NCBI GenBank assembly: GCA_035274845.1 | Contig: DATENU010000007.1 | Location: forward strand, 103,120-167,119 | DNA length: 64,000 bases | Direction: 5' to 3' | Source of the DNA: Chthoniobacterales bacterium | GTDB lineage: Bacteria > Verrucomicrobiota > Verrucomicrobiia > Chthoniobacterales > UBA10450 | Part shown: piece after piece, positions 1-9,000 of the stretch | How positions within the stretch are numbered: position 1 is the stretch's first letter | Layout: each line of letters begins with the position of its first letter | Made by a program: the position numbers and the translations under genes | Notes under the pieces: generated by a model | Told to the model about the DNA's origin: nothing | Seen by the model: only the letters and a program-made list of their open reading frames with translations | The model's database searches: none

Positions 1-453
1 GCTGTTTCAGCGGCGGCCGATAGCGCGCCGCAAGGTGGCGGCACAACCGCTCCACCTAACAACTCCGAGCTGTCCAATATGAGCACCCGGGGCTTTGTCC
101 TGACCGACGATAACGTCATGATCGGCGGATTCGTTCTCGGAAGAGGGAGCAACACGACAGAGATCGTGGTTCGGGGGATTGGACCATCGCTGGCTGGCCT
201 CGGCCTTGATCCAATCCTCGCCGATCCTGCTCTCGAACTCTACGACGGTAATGGGACGCTCCTGATCGCAAACGACGATTGGCAGGATAATCCCGCGCAA
301 GCCTCGGAGCTTGTTTCGGTCGGCCTTGCGCCCCAGAATGCCAAGGAATCCGCCGTGTTGATGTCGCTTCCCCCGGGCGCCTTCACCGCTATCCTCGGCG
401 GAAGGAACGGCGGGACCGGGATCGGGCTGGTCGAGCTCTACAACGTTCATTAG
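1..453 (+). CDS. C-terminal part of a secreted protein with the shared A/B tail (5' end outside window)
   Basis: The frame is open from base 1 and ends at the TAG at 451-453, so only the last 150 residues are visible. They begin with a Ser/Ala/Pro/Gly-rich stretch and then contain one complete copy of the C-terminal module B that ends most large proteins of this cluster. Hallmarks are NMSTRGF, GGFVLG, RGIGPSL, DPALELYD, NDDW, the Pro-Gly before the last strand pair, and the terminal [11 protein letters not shown]. The segment before module B is longer and richer in Pro/Gly than the short link between modules A and B in the other proteins. Module A and the cargo must lie upstream of the window. 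The extracellular location is inferred from the paralogues, which have signal peptides. The cargo type cannot be told. Confidence 0.85.
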   Translation, partial: AVSAAADSAPQGGGTTAPPNNSELSNMSTRGFVLTDDNVMIGGFVLGRGSNTTEIVVRGIGPSLAGLGLDPILADPALELYDGNGTLLIANDDWQDNPAQASELVSVGLAPQNAKESAVLMSLPPGAFTAILGGRNGGTGIGLVELYNVH

Positions 454-465
454 CCCCGAAGCTAT

Positions 466-555
466 TGAACCGCGGATGACGCGGATAACACGGATGAAAA
501 GAATCCGAACTGTCCATCCTATCCGTGAAAATCCGTGTTGTCCGCGGTTGAAGTC
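466..555. repeat. Imperfect inverted repeat, ACCGCGGAT family
   Basis: A left arm built from AACCGCGGAT, ACGCGGAT and AACACGGAT half-units faces a right arm ending ATCCGTG..TCCGCGGTT. The same units recur at 16277-16416, 40555-40626, 47560-47600 and 50218-50229, always between genes. Here it lies between the stop of the partial first gene and the delta-60 gene, where it could fold in RNA as a terminator-like hairpin, although no U-tract follows. Confidence 0.7.
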
Positions 556-567
556 TGCTCGTCGAGC

Positions 568-690
568 ACTGCATATTCCACGTAAATTTTGTGTCTTGTC
601 TCGGGTCTAGCAGTCGGACACAATCAGGCATTCACCCCTTCGCCCTTGGTCTGAATCGGCAGGCCGGATTTTACCTGGTTTCGGTCACAA
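568..690 (+). promoter_or_regulatory. Conserved 5' region shared by two delta-60 genes
   Basis: This stretch is clearly similar to bases about 5908-6030, upstream of the next delta-60 gene. Shared blocks include ATTCCACG, AAATTTT, GTCTTGT and GGCATTCACCCCTT. The similarity continues into the signal peptide code. It probably contains the promoter and the true start region of both genes. I cannot assign the -35 and -10 boxes with confidence. Confidence 0.45.
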
Positions 691-3600
691 TGCTGCTGGC
701 CGCCAGTGTGGCATCCGTGCGCGGGCAATCCGCCCTCGACGGCTTCGACCCGAACGCGAACGGAACAGTTCGCGTTATCGTCGTCCAGCCGAACGGCAAA
801 ATTCTTATCGGCGGCGACTTTACCAATGTCCTCGGCTTACAGCGTAACCACATCGCACGCCTCAACCACGACGGGACTGTTGATGCCGACTTTGACCCCA
901 ATGCGAATGGCAACGTTTTGTCGATCGCGGTGCAGGCAGATGGCAAGATCCTGGTCGGAGGCTCGTTCAGCGGGGCGAGCAGTATTGGCGGACAGGCGCG
1001 TAATCACATTGCCAGGCTCGATGCCGTGACCGGACTGGCAGATTCGTTCGACCCGAACGCAAACGGTGATGTCAAAGCCATCACCCTTCAGAGCGACGGC
1101 AAAATCCTCGCCGGCGGCCTTTTCACCAGTATCGGCGGGCAGGTGCGTAACCGCATCGCCCGGTTGGACGGCGCCACTGGACTGGCCGATTCCTTCGATC
1201 CCAACGCGAACGGCGATGTTAATGCAATCACGCTTCAAGCCGACGGCAAGATCCTGGTAGGCGGTGCATTCGCCGGAGCTAATAGCATCGGCGGGCAATC
1301 ACGGAACCGCATCGCACGACTCGATGCTGGGACCGGCCTGGCTGACTCACTCGATCCTGGCGCGAATGGGTCGGTTAACTCCATCGCCCTCCAAGCTGAC
1401 GGCAGGATCCTGGCAGGCGGCTCGTTCACTGACATTGGCCAACAATCGCGCAATCGCATCGCCCGGCTCGATCCCAACACCGGCCAGGCTGACTCATTCG
1501 ATCCAAACGCCAATAACGAAGTCCATTCCATCGCGGTGCAGTTGGACGGCAAAATCCTGGTAGGTGGGGTTTTCAATGGAGCGGGCAGCATCGGCGGTCA
1601 ATCCCGAAACCGAATCGCCCGACTCGATCCGGCGACCGGCCTCGCTGATTCGTTAGACTCAAATGCGAACAACATCGTTTATGCGATCGCGACGCAGGCG
1701 GATGGCAAGATTCTAATCGGGGGCGTTTTCCAAAACATCAGCCCAAACGGCGCCCCGCTGGTGACTCGCAATCGTATTGCCCGGCTGGAAACCGACGGCA
1801 AACTCGACCAAACATTTACCGTCATCTTGCAGCGCCCCAGCAACTTCAACATCACCACTGTAAGCGCCATGGCCGTTCAACCGGACGGCAAAATTGTCAT
1901 TGGCGGCTATTTCGAACTGGTGGCGGGAGTCCCGCGTGCAGACGTAGCCCGTCTAAATGTGGATGGCTCACTGGATACCGCGTTTAACCCCAGTTCCAAT
2001 GAATACCTCCGTTGCATCGCGGTCCAGCCAGACGGGAAGATCCTCGTGGGTGGCCTTTTTACCAGTATCGGTGGACAAACGCGCTTCGGATTGGCCAGGC
2101 TAGATCCAATAACGGGCATGGCCGATTCCTTTAATCCAGCCGTGCAAAATACCAGCATTAACTCCCTGGCAACGCAGGCGGACGGCAAGATTTTGGTAGC
2201 CGGCATTTTCACTAGCATCGGTGGGCAATCGCGCAGGGGTATCGCGAGGCTCGATCCTTCCACCGGCCTGGCCGATTCGTTCAACCCAAGCCCGAATAAT
2301 TCTATAGATGGAGTTTTCGTGCAGGCGGATGGCAAAATTCTGGTAGCTGGCGCTTTCACCAGCATCGGCGGCCAGGCCAGGGTCGGGATGGCCAGGCTCG
2401 ATCCGGTAACGGGAATGGCCGATTCGCTCAACCCGGCCCCGGACGCTGGCATTAGCACCATCCTGAAAGTCGACGACAAAATTCTAGTAGGCGGTTCCTT
2501 CAGCACCATCGCCGGCCAAGCTCACCATTGGATTGCCCGCCTCAATGCCACCACCGGGATGGCCGATTCCTGGGATCCTCACGCGAATGGCGGGGTCAGT
2601 TCCATCGGAAGAGGACCGGATGGAAAGATTTTGGTAGGAGGGGGGTTCCGAAACCGTTACAGCGTCGGGGGCGCGCAGAGCAGCATCGGAGGGCAGCCGC
2701 GCGACGGCTTCGCGCGGCTAGATCCCAGCAATGGATTGGCGGATTCCTTTAATCTCAACCTCTTCAACACGATAACCAATTCTGGTGCCGGCACCAATTT
2801 TGTCGTCCTGCCGGATGGCAAGATCTTGTTGAATGGCGGTTTTGACACGGTAAACGGGCAGTCGCGGGGGGGCCTCGCTCGGGTTACGAACGATGTGCCG
2901 GCCCTGCAAAGTCTCAACGTCACTTCAACCACCATTACTTGGGAACGCGGTGGCTCAAGTGCGCAGCTGGCCCACGCGAGTTTTGACTATTCGACGGACA
3001 ATCTCAGTTACTCTCCACTCGGGGAGGGCACGCCGGTCGGCAATAGCTGGACTCTGACCAATTTAGATTTGCCCATAAACCAAAACTTTTATGTCCGGGC
3101 TCGTGGCTATTACGGCTGCGGTATCAACCAGAGTATTACGGAGTCAGTGCGGAATGTGTTTCTGACGCCGGCTGGAACTCCAACTCCAACTCCGTCTGCT
3201 ACGCCCACCGCTACCGCTACACCCACAACAACGGCAACCACGACGCCGACAGCGACAGCAACGCCTACACCAAGCACACCTACCCCCAGCCCAACCCCGA
3301 CTGTTTCGCCCACGGCAACTCCTGCGTGTCCATCGGCGATCACTCATTCAACGAGCCAGGAAATTACTCCCGGTAACTCCGTCTCCTGCAACAACGGCGT
3401 CTGGCAGGCCGCCAATAGCTACTGGCGCGCATTTAACATGGCCGCTTTCACAGCTCTGGCGCAATACGATATCACATCGGTTTCTTTTGGCGTGGAATCG
3501 GTAAACCAGACTCAGCCGGTGACGATACGCTTATACACTCAAATTGGCTTCTTCCCCGGCGGGGTCCGAACCCAGCTTGCGACAACGACCGTTAACCTGA

Positions 3601-5675
3601 CTAGCGACCAATCGGGGACCATCGTCACGGTACCGTTAGTGGCGACGGTACCCGCCAGTACGCCCGAGCTGGTGATGGAAGTCTCTGTGCCCAGTGGGCA
3701 GGCTAATGGCCGCCTGTTTTTCGTCGGCTCAAACGCGAGCGCGGAAACGGGGCCGAGCTACCTCAGCTCGACCACCTGCGGGTGGTCGGAACCTCAAAAT
3801 CTCACCACCGCCGGATTCACCAACGTCCATTTCGTATTCAACGTTAACGGCACTTGCAGTGGTCCGCCACCACCTACGCCAACTCCAACCCCCACTCCAT
3901 TTGGCAAGATTGTTTTTTCCAGCAACACCCAAACATTCGAAAGCACCTATGAGATCTATGTCATGGACTCCAACGGCGCGAATCGAACCCGCCTTACCCT
4001 CTCCGGCCTCAACGATCGAGCAAACAAATATAACCCAAAATGGTCGCCGGACCGGACAAAGATCGCATTTAGTTTCTATCCCGTGCCGCAGTTCCCAGGT
4101 AACCAGACAGCCAGCATTATTGTGATAATGGGTGCGGCCGGTGGGGGTGGCAGCTCCCTGGGCAACGGCATAGACGATTTTTCCAATCCGGCCTGGTCCC
4201 CTGACGGCCAGAGAATCGCCTTTAGCCGCTACCGCTCGGGGGTCCAAGATCTCTGCATTATCGATGTTAACGGTTCGAATTTAACCCACCTGACGGACAA
4301 CGCTTGGAGTCCGGCGTGGTCGCCTGACGGCACCAGGATCGCGTTTGTCACCTCTCGGGATGGCAACGCCGAAATCTACGTAATGGATGCAAATGGCGCC
4401 AATCCGACCAGAATAACGAATAACCCGGCCTTTGATGAAGACCCGGCCTGGTCACCGGACGGCACGAAGATCGCGTTTACTAGCCTCCGCGACGGTAACG
4501 ACGAAATCTACGTCATGGATGCAAATGGCGCTAATCCGACCAGAATAACGAACAATTCAGCATATGATGACGAGCCTACCTGGTCGCCAGACGGCAGCCA
4601 GATCGGCTTTTATAGTTCCCGTGACGGTGGTGGCGAAATATACGTCATGAACGCGGACGGCTCCAATCCGAGCCGGCTGACGATCAACACTGTTCCTGAC
4701 ATTGACCCAGACTGGCAGCGGTTCTCGCCCATCCCATCTCCAACACCAACCCCTCCTTTTACTCCCAGTCCGACACCCAGTTCTCCTACTCCCACGCCAA
4801 CGCCCACGGCGCCTCCAGACGCAAGTCAAACTCCCACCCCGACGCCTACAGCCACTCCGGATCTTTCTCCAACCCCTTCTCCATCCCAGGCAAAGCCGCT
4901 CAACATTTCCACCCGTCTTCGCGTTCAGACCGGTAACAACGTCGGAATCGGCGGCTTTATCATCAACGGTAACGCCCCCAAAACTGTGGCCGTCCGCGGT
5001 CTCGGACCCTCCCTTAACGCTTTTGGAATAAGCGACGCCCTCGCTGACCCGACCTTGGAACTCCGCGACAGCTCAGGCCTCTTGCTCAAGCCCAATGACA
5101 ATTGGCAGGACGACTCCGCCGACGCAGCCCAACTCATCTCCCACGGTCTCGCGCTTCAGGATCCGAAAGAGTCAGGACTCATGGCGACCCTCCAGCCCAA
5201 CGCTTCTTACACCGCGATCCTGGCCGGAAAAAACCAGACTGAAGGTGTAGGTCTCATCGAAATCTACGACGTTGACCGGGCAGCGAACTCGGAGCTGGCC
5301 AACATCAGCACGCGCGGTTTTGTCCAGGCCGCTAACCATGTCATGATCGGTGGCTTCATTCTTGGAGGGACCTCTAACACTAACATGGTGGCGCGGGGCA
5401 TCGGGCCGTCGCTCACTCAATTCGGTCTCAGCCCCGTGCTGCTCGATCCCACTCTCGAATTGCGTGACAGCAATGGCGCCACTTTGGTTTCCAATGACAA
5501 CTGGCAGGACGATTCCGGCTCGGCGGCGCAGCTCATTGCGTTGGGCCTCGCTCCACAGAACTCGCAAGAATCAGCGCTCGTCCTTTCGCTTCCGCCGGGA
5601 GCATTCACTGCCATCCTCGCAGGGAAAAATGGCGGCACTGGCATCGGTCTCGTTGAGCTGTATAACGTTCGCTAG
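591..5675 (+). CDS. Giant secreted delta-60 / PD40 beta-propeller protein with shared A/B tail
   Basis: The product is 1694 residues if the GTG at 591 is used. An in-frame ATG at 690 would leave only a weak signal peptide, so the real start is probably between them. A signal peptide ending near VRGQS (about residue 46) is followed by 14 delta-60 repeats to about residue 770 (pattern VQADGKILVGGxF..IARLD). Then come a fibronectin-III-like domain to about 860, a Thr-Pro linker, an unrecognised Cys-containing beta domain (about 912-1090), six PD40/TolB-type blades (1104-1376, five WSPDG motifs plus a final WQR), a second Thr-Pro linker, and modules A (about 1437-1561) and B (1567-1694). The protein is probably exported and extracellular. 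Function is unknown: no catalytic motif is seen, and the propellers suggest binding. Confidence 0.9.
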   Translation: MSCLGSSSRTQSGIHPFALGLNRQAGFYLVSVTMLLAASVASVRGQSALDGFDPNANGTVRVIVVQPNGKILIGGDFTNVLGLQRNHIARLNHDGTVDADFDPNANGNVLSIAVQADGKILVGGSFSGASSIGGQARNHIARLDAVTGLADSFDPNANGDVKAITLQSDGKILAGGLFTSIGGQVRNRIARLDGATGLADSFDPNANGDVNAITLQADGKILVGGAFAGANSIGGQSRNRIARLDAGTGLADSLDPGANGSVNSIALQADGRILAGGSFTDIGQQSRNRIARLDPNTGQADSFDPNANNEVHSIAVQLDGKILVGGVFNGAGSIGGQSRNRIARLDPATGLADSLDSNANNIVYAIATQADGKILIGGVFQNISPNGAPLVTRNRIARLETDGKLDQTFTVILQRPSNFNITTVSAMAVQPDGKIVIGGYFELVAGVPRADVARLNVDGSLDTAFNPSSNEYLRCIAVQPDGKILVGGLFTSIGGQTRFGLARLDPITGMADSFNPAVQNTSINSLATQADGKILVAGIFTSIGGQSRRGIARLDPSTGLADSFNPSPNNSIDGVFVQADGKILVAGAFTSIGGQARVGMARLDPVTGMADSLNPAPDAGISTILKVDDKILVGGSFSTIAGQAHHWIARLNATTGMADSWDPHANGGVSSIGRGPDGKILVGGGFRNRYSVGGAQSSIGGQPRDGFARLDPSNGLADSFNLNLFNTITNSGAGTNFVVLPDGKILLNGGFDTVNGQSRGGLARVTNDVPALQSLNVTSTTITWERGGSSAQLAHASFDYSTDNLSYSPLGEGTPVGNSWTLTNLDLPINQNFYVRARGYYGCGINQSITESVRNVFLTPAGTPTPTPSATPTATATPTTTATTTPTATATPTPSTPTPSPTPTVSPTATPACPSAITHSTSQEITPGNSVSCNNGVWQAANSYWRAFNMAAFTALAQYDITSVSFGVESVNQTQPVTIRLYTQIGFFPGGVRTQLATTTVNLTSDQSGTIVTVPLVATVPASTPELVMEVSVPSGQANGRLFFVGSNASAETGPSYLSSTTCGWSEPQNLTTAGFTNVHFVFNVNGTCSGPPPPTPTPTPTPFGKIVFSSNTQTFESTYEIYVMDSNGANRTRLTLSGLNDRANKYNPKWSPDRTKIAFSFYPVPQFPGNQTASIIVIMGAAGGGGSSLGNGIDDFSNPAWSPDGQRIAFSRYRSGVQDLCIIDVNGSNLTHLTDNAWSPAWSPDGTRIAFVTSRDGNAEIYVMDANGANPTRITNNPAFDEDPAWSPDGTKIAFTSLRDGNDEIYVMDANGANPTRITNNSAYDDEPTWSPDGSQIGFYSSRDGGGEIYVMNADGSNPSRLTINTVPDIDPDWQRFSPIPSPTPTPPFTPSPTPSSPTPTPTPTAPPDASQTPTPTPTATPDLSPTPSPSQAKPLNISTRLRVQTGNNVGIGGFIINGNAPKTVAVRGLGPSLNAFGISDALADPTLELRDSSGLLLKPNDNWQDDSADAAQLISHGLALQDPKESGLMATLQPNASYTAILAGKNQTEGVGLIEIYDVDRAANSELANISTRGFVQAANHVMIGGFILGGTSNTNMVARGIGPSLTQFGLSPVLLDPTLELRDSNGATLVSNDNWQDDSGSAAQLIALGLAPQNSQESALVLSLPPGAFTAILAGKNGGTGIGLVELYNVR

Positions 5676-5990
5676 CCACGAAGGGTTTGGGGAAACGGCT
5701 CCGTCGACGCGCTCGGAGCGGACGAAAGAAGGCGCCTTATCGGCAATTTCCCTCGAAATGGAGTGGTGGAGTAATGGGAAAGAAGGGAAATCCAAACGTC
5801 GCCGCAAAATTTGGCTTCCGCTTGCCGTTCGTGAAATTAGTGTCGCCCGTCACACCATAGCCTCGGCGGAGGAGGATCCCGGTTGAATTCGGCTCTTGGG
5901 AACCGACCGCACATTCCACGCAAATTTTAGGTCTTGTATGGCGTCCACCACTTAGAGATAATCCGGCATTCACCCCTTTGCCCTTGATCT
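5676..5990. other. Intergenic spacer with dispersed CATTACTCC-type repeat and 5' conserved block
   Basis: No gene is convincing here. Bases 5753-5781 hold an inverted copy of the short repeat CCATTACTCCACCACTCC that also occurs at 16355-16392. Bases from about 5908 on repeat the conserved 5' region seen before the upstream delta-60 gene, including GCACATTCCACG and CAAATTTTAGGTCTTGT. This is the probable promoter and leader of the next gene. Confidence 0.5.
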
Positions 5991-6027
5991 GAATCTGAAA
6001 GCCGGACTTCTCCTGACTTCGGCCGCG

Positions 6028-9000
6028 ATGCTGCTGGCCGCGAGTGTGGCAATGGTTCGTGGACAATCCGCTCTCGACGGTTTCGATCCGAACGCCAACA
6101 GCGGAGTTCACGTGATCATTGAACAACCGGATGGCAAGACTCTGATTTCCGGAGATTTTACAACGCTTTCCCCCAACGGCGGCATACCGGTTACGCGCAA
6201 CCGGATCGCCCGGCTCAACCCAGATGGCACCCTCGACACCGCGTTCGACCCGAATGCGAACGACTCTGTCAATGCGATGTTCCTCCAACCCGACGGCAAA
6301 ATTCTGATCGGCGGCTACTTTACGCAAGTTGGCGGTCAGCAGCGCAATGGGGTTGCCCGGCTAAACCCGGATGGCAGCCTCGACCCGGTTTTCAACCCTA
6401 ACGCGAGGGGCGCCGTCTTTACGTTTGCCGTCCAGGCGGACGGAAAGATTTTGGTGGGGGGTAGTTTCGCCGGAGCGAATAGTATTGGCGGACAGACTCG
6501 CAATCGCATCGCCAGACTCGACCCCGTGACCGGATTGGCCGATTCTTTCGACCCGAATGCGAACCAGGAAGTCGATGTGATCGCAGTCCAGGCAGATGGA
6601 AAGATTTTAGTCGGCGGTCATTTTTCCATGGTCTTTGGGGCCAACAGCATTGGGGGACAGACCCGCAACTATCTTGCCCGGCTCGACCCCACGACCGGCT
6701 TGGCGGATTCGTTCAACCCGAATCCGAGCTCCGATATTTGGGCGCTTGTCGTGCAGCCGGATGGCAAGATTTTGGTGGGCGGTCAGTTCTTCGGCCTTGG
6801 GAGCATACCGCGCGGCCATCTGGTCCGGCTCGATCCCACCACCGGCTTGCCGGATAATTTTGACCCGCACCCAAACGGGAACGTTCACTCAATTTTACTC
6901 GCGGCGGATGGCACCGTGATAGCGACCGGCGCTTTTACAAGCATAGGCGGGCAAACGCGCGGAAGAGTCGCCCGGCTCAATGCCTCTACCGGCCTGGTTG
7001 CTGATTCATTCGACCCAAACATCCCTGCGCTGGTGAATTCCGCCGCGGAGCAGGCGGACGGGAAGGTTTTGGTCGGTGGTTTATTCTCGAGCGTTGGTGG
7101 CCTGCCACGAAACTCCATTGCGAGGCTGGAGAGGGATGGCCGGCCGGATCGGACCCTGAAGCTCAGTATTGCGGGCACCGACGTTAGCGCTACCGCTGTG
7201 CAACGGGATGGGAAAATCGTTATTGGTGGCAGTTTTGCGACCATTCTGGGAATGGCGCGGAACAATGTTGCCCGTCTTAATTCCGACGGGACACTCGATC
7301 CGACGTTCAATCCCAATGCCGATGGGAATGTCCTTTCCCTCGCCGTCCAGGCCGATGGCAAGGTCCTGGTTGGCGGCACTTTTGCCAACATCGGCGGCCA
7401 AACCCGGAGCCGCTTTGCCCGTCTCGATCCCGCTACTGGCCAGGCGGATTCATTCGACGCGAACGCGAACGATTCTGTCCAGGCAATTGTCGTTCAAGCC
7501 GACGGAGGAATTCTGGCCGGCGGCGCCTTCACCGGCATCGGGGGAACGCTGCGCAACCATATCGCCCGGCTTGATCCCGTCACGGGCCTCGCCGATTCGT
7601 TCGATCCGAATGCAAACGATACCGTTTTTTCCATCGCGGTGCAGCCCGATGGCAAGGTTTTAGCAGGAGGCGCCTTCCATGGCGCCAACAGCATCGGCGG
7701 GGCAATGCGCAACCATATCGCCCGGCTGGATCCCGTCACGGGTCTCGCTGATTCATTCGATCCAAACGCAAGCGATGATGTTTTTTCCCTGGCGCTCCAA
7801 CCCGGTGGCAAAATCCTGATCGGAGGAGCTTTCACGAATATCGGCGGCCAGACGCGCAACTACCTGGCCCGGCTCGAAGCGAGCAGTGGCCTGGCTGATT
7901 CGTTCAACCCAAACGCAAACGACGTCATCCAGTCGATCGCGCTCCAGGCGGATGGCAAGGTATTCGCAAGCGGCAGTTTCACGAGCATTGGCGGGCAGAT
8001 GCGCAATCACATCGCGCGGCTCGAGGGCTCTTTTGGGCTGGCGGATTCGTTTGACCCGAACGCAAACGACGTGGTCCACTCGCTCGCCCTTCTGGGCGAC
8101 GGCAAGCTGTTGGCTACTGGCCAGTTCAATATGATCGGCGGACAGGACCGAGATGGTTTTGCTCGCCTAACGAACAGCACCGCGGCGCTTCAGGAAATTT
8201 CCGTAACCCGAACCACCATCAGCTGGACGCAGACCGGATCCAGCCCGCAATTCACCCGCGTTACCTTCGAGTCCTCAACCGACGGGACGAACTATACTTT
8301 CCTGGGCAATGGAACAGAGGCAGGGAACAACTGGATCCTGACAGGGTTGAATCTCTCCGGCGGCCAAACTTTATCTATCCGGGCTCGGGGTTATTACCGG
8401 AGCGGCCGTGACAACGGCTCGCAAAGCACCATGGAATTTGTGCGGAGAGGGCCAGTCGAAGAACCGACGCCCACCCCAACACCGACGGCAACGCCGATCC
8501 CGACACCTCCGCCGACGCCTACCGCTACGCTTCCGCCAACACCGAGTCCTACGGTCACTCCTACGCCTACCGCAGGGCCACCACTCACCCCCACCCCCAC
8601 CCCTGTGAATGGGTGCACCCAGATAGTTTACCGGGAATACTTTGACAACGTCGCGCCTCCCGCCTTGCCTCCTGGTTGGAGCACTTCTTCCACTGCCGGC
8701 CCGGCTAGCTGCGAGCCAGCAGGGACCTGTGCCGCCGCTACAGACTGGGTTACTACCGGTATCGGGTTCGACTCGTACCCCAATGCCGCTTTCCATGACG
8801 AGCTGGGCTGCGTCACGGATTCAATGCTCGTTTCCCCTCCGCTTAGTGGCGCCCATCAACTGACTTTCAGACACAGCTACGATCTGGAAGGTGGGTTTGA
8901 CGGCGCTGTCCTCGAAATTTCGATAAATGGTGGCCCGTTCGTCGATGCCTTCCAAGCCTGCGGGGGTTGTGGCTACAATGGAACGATCTCGAACGATTTT

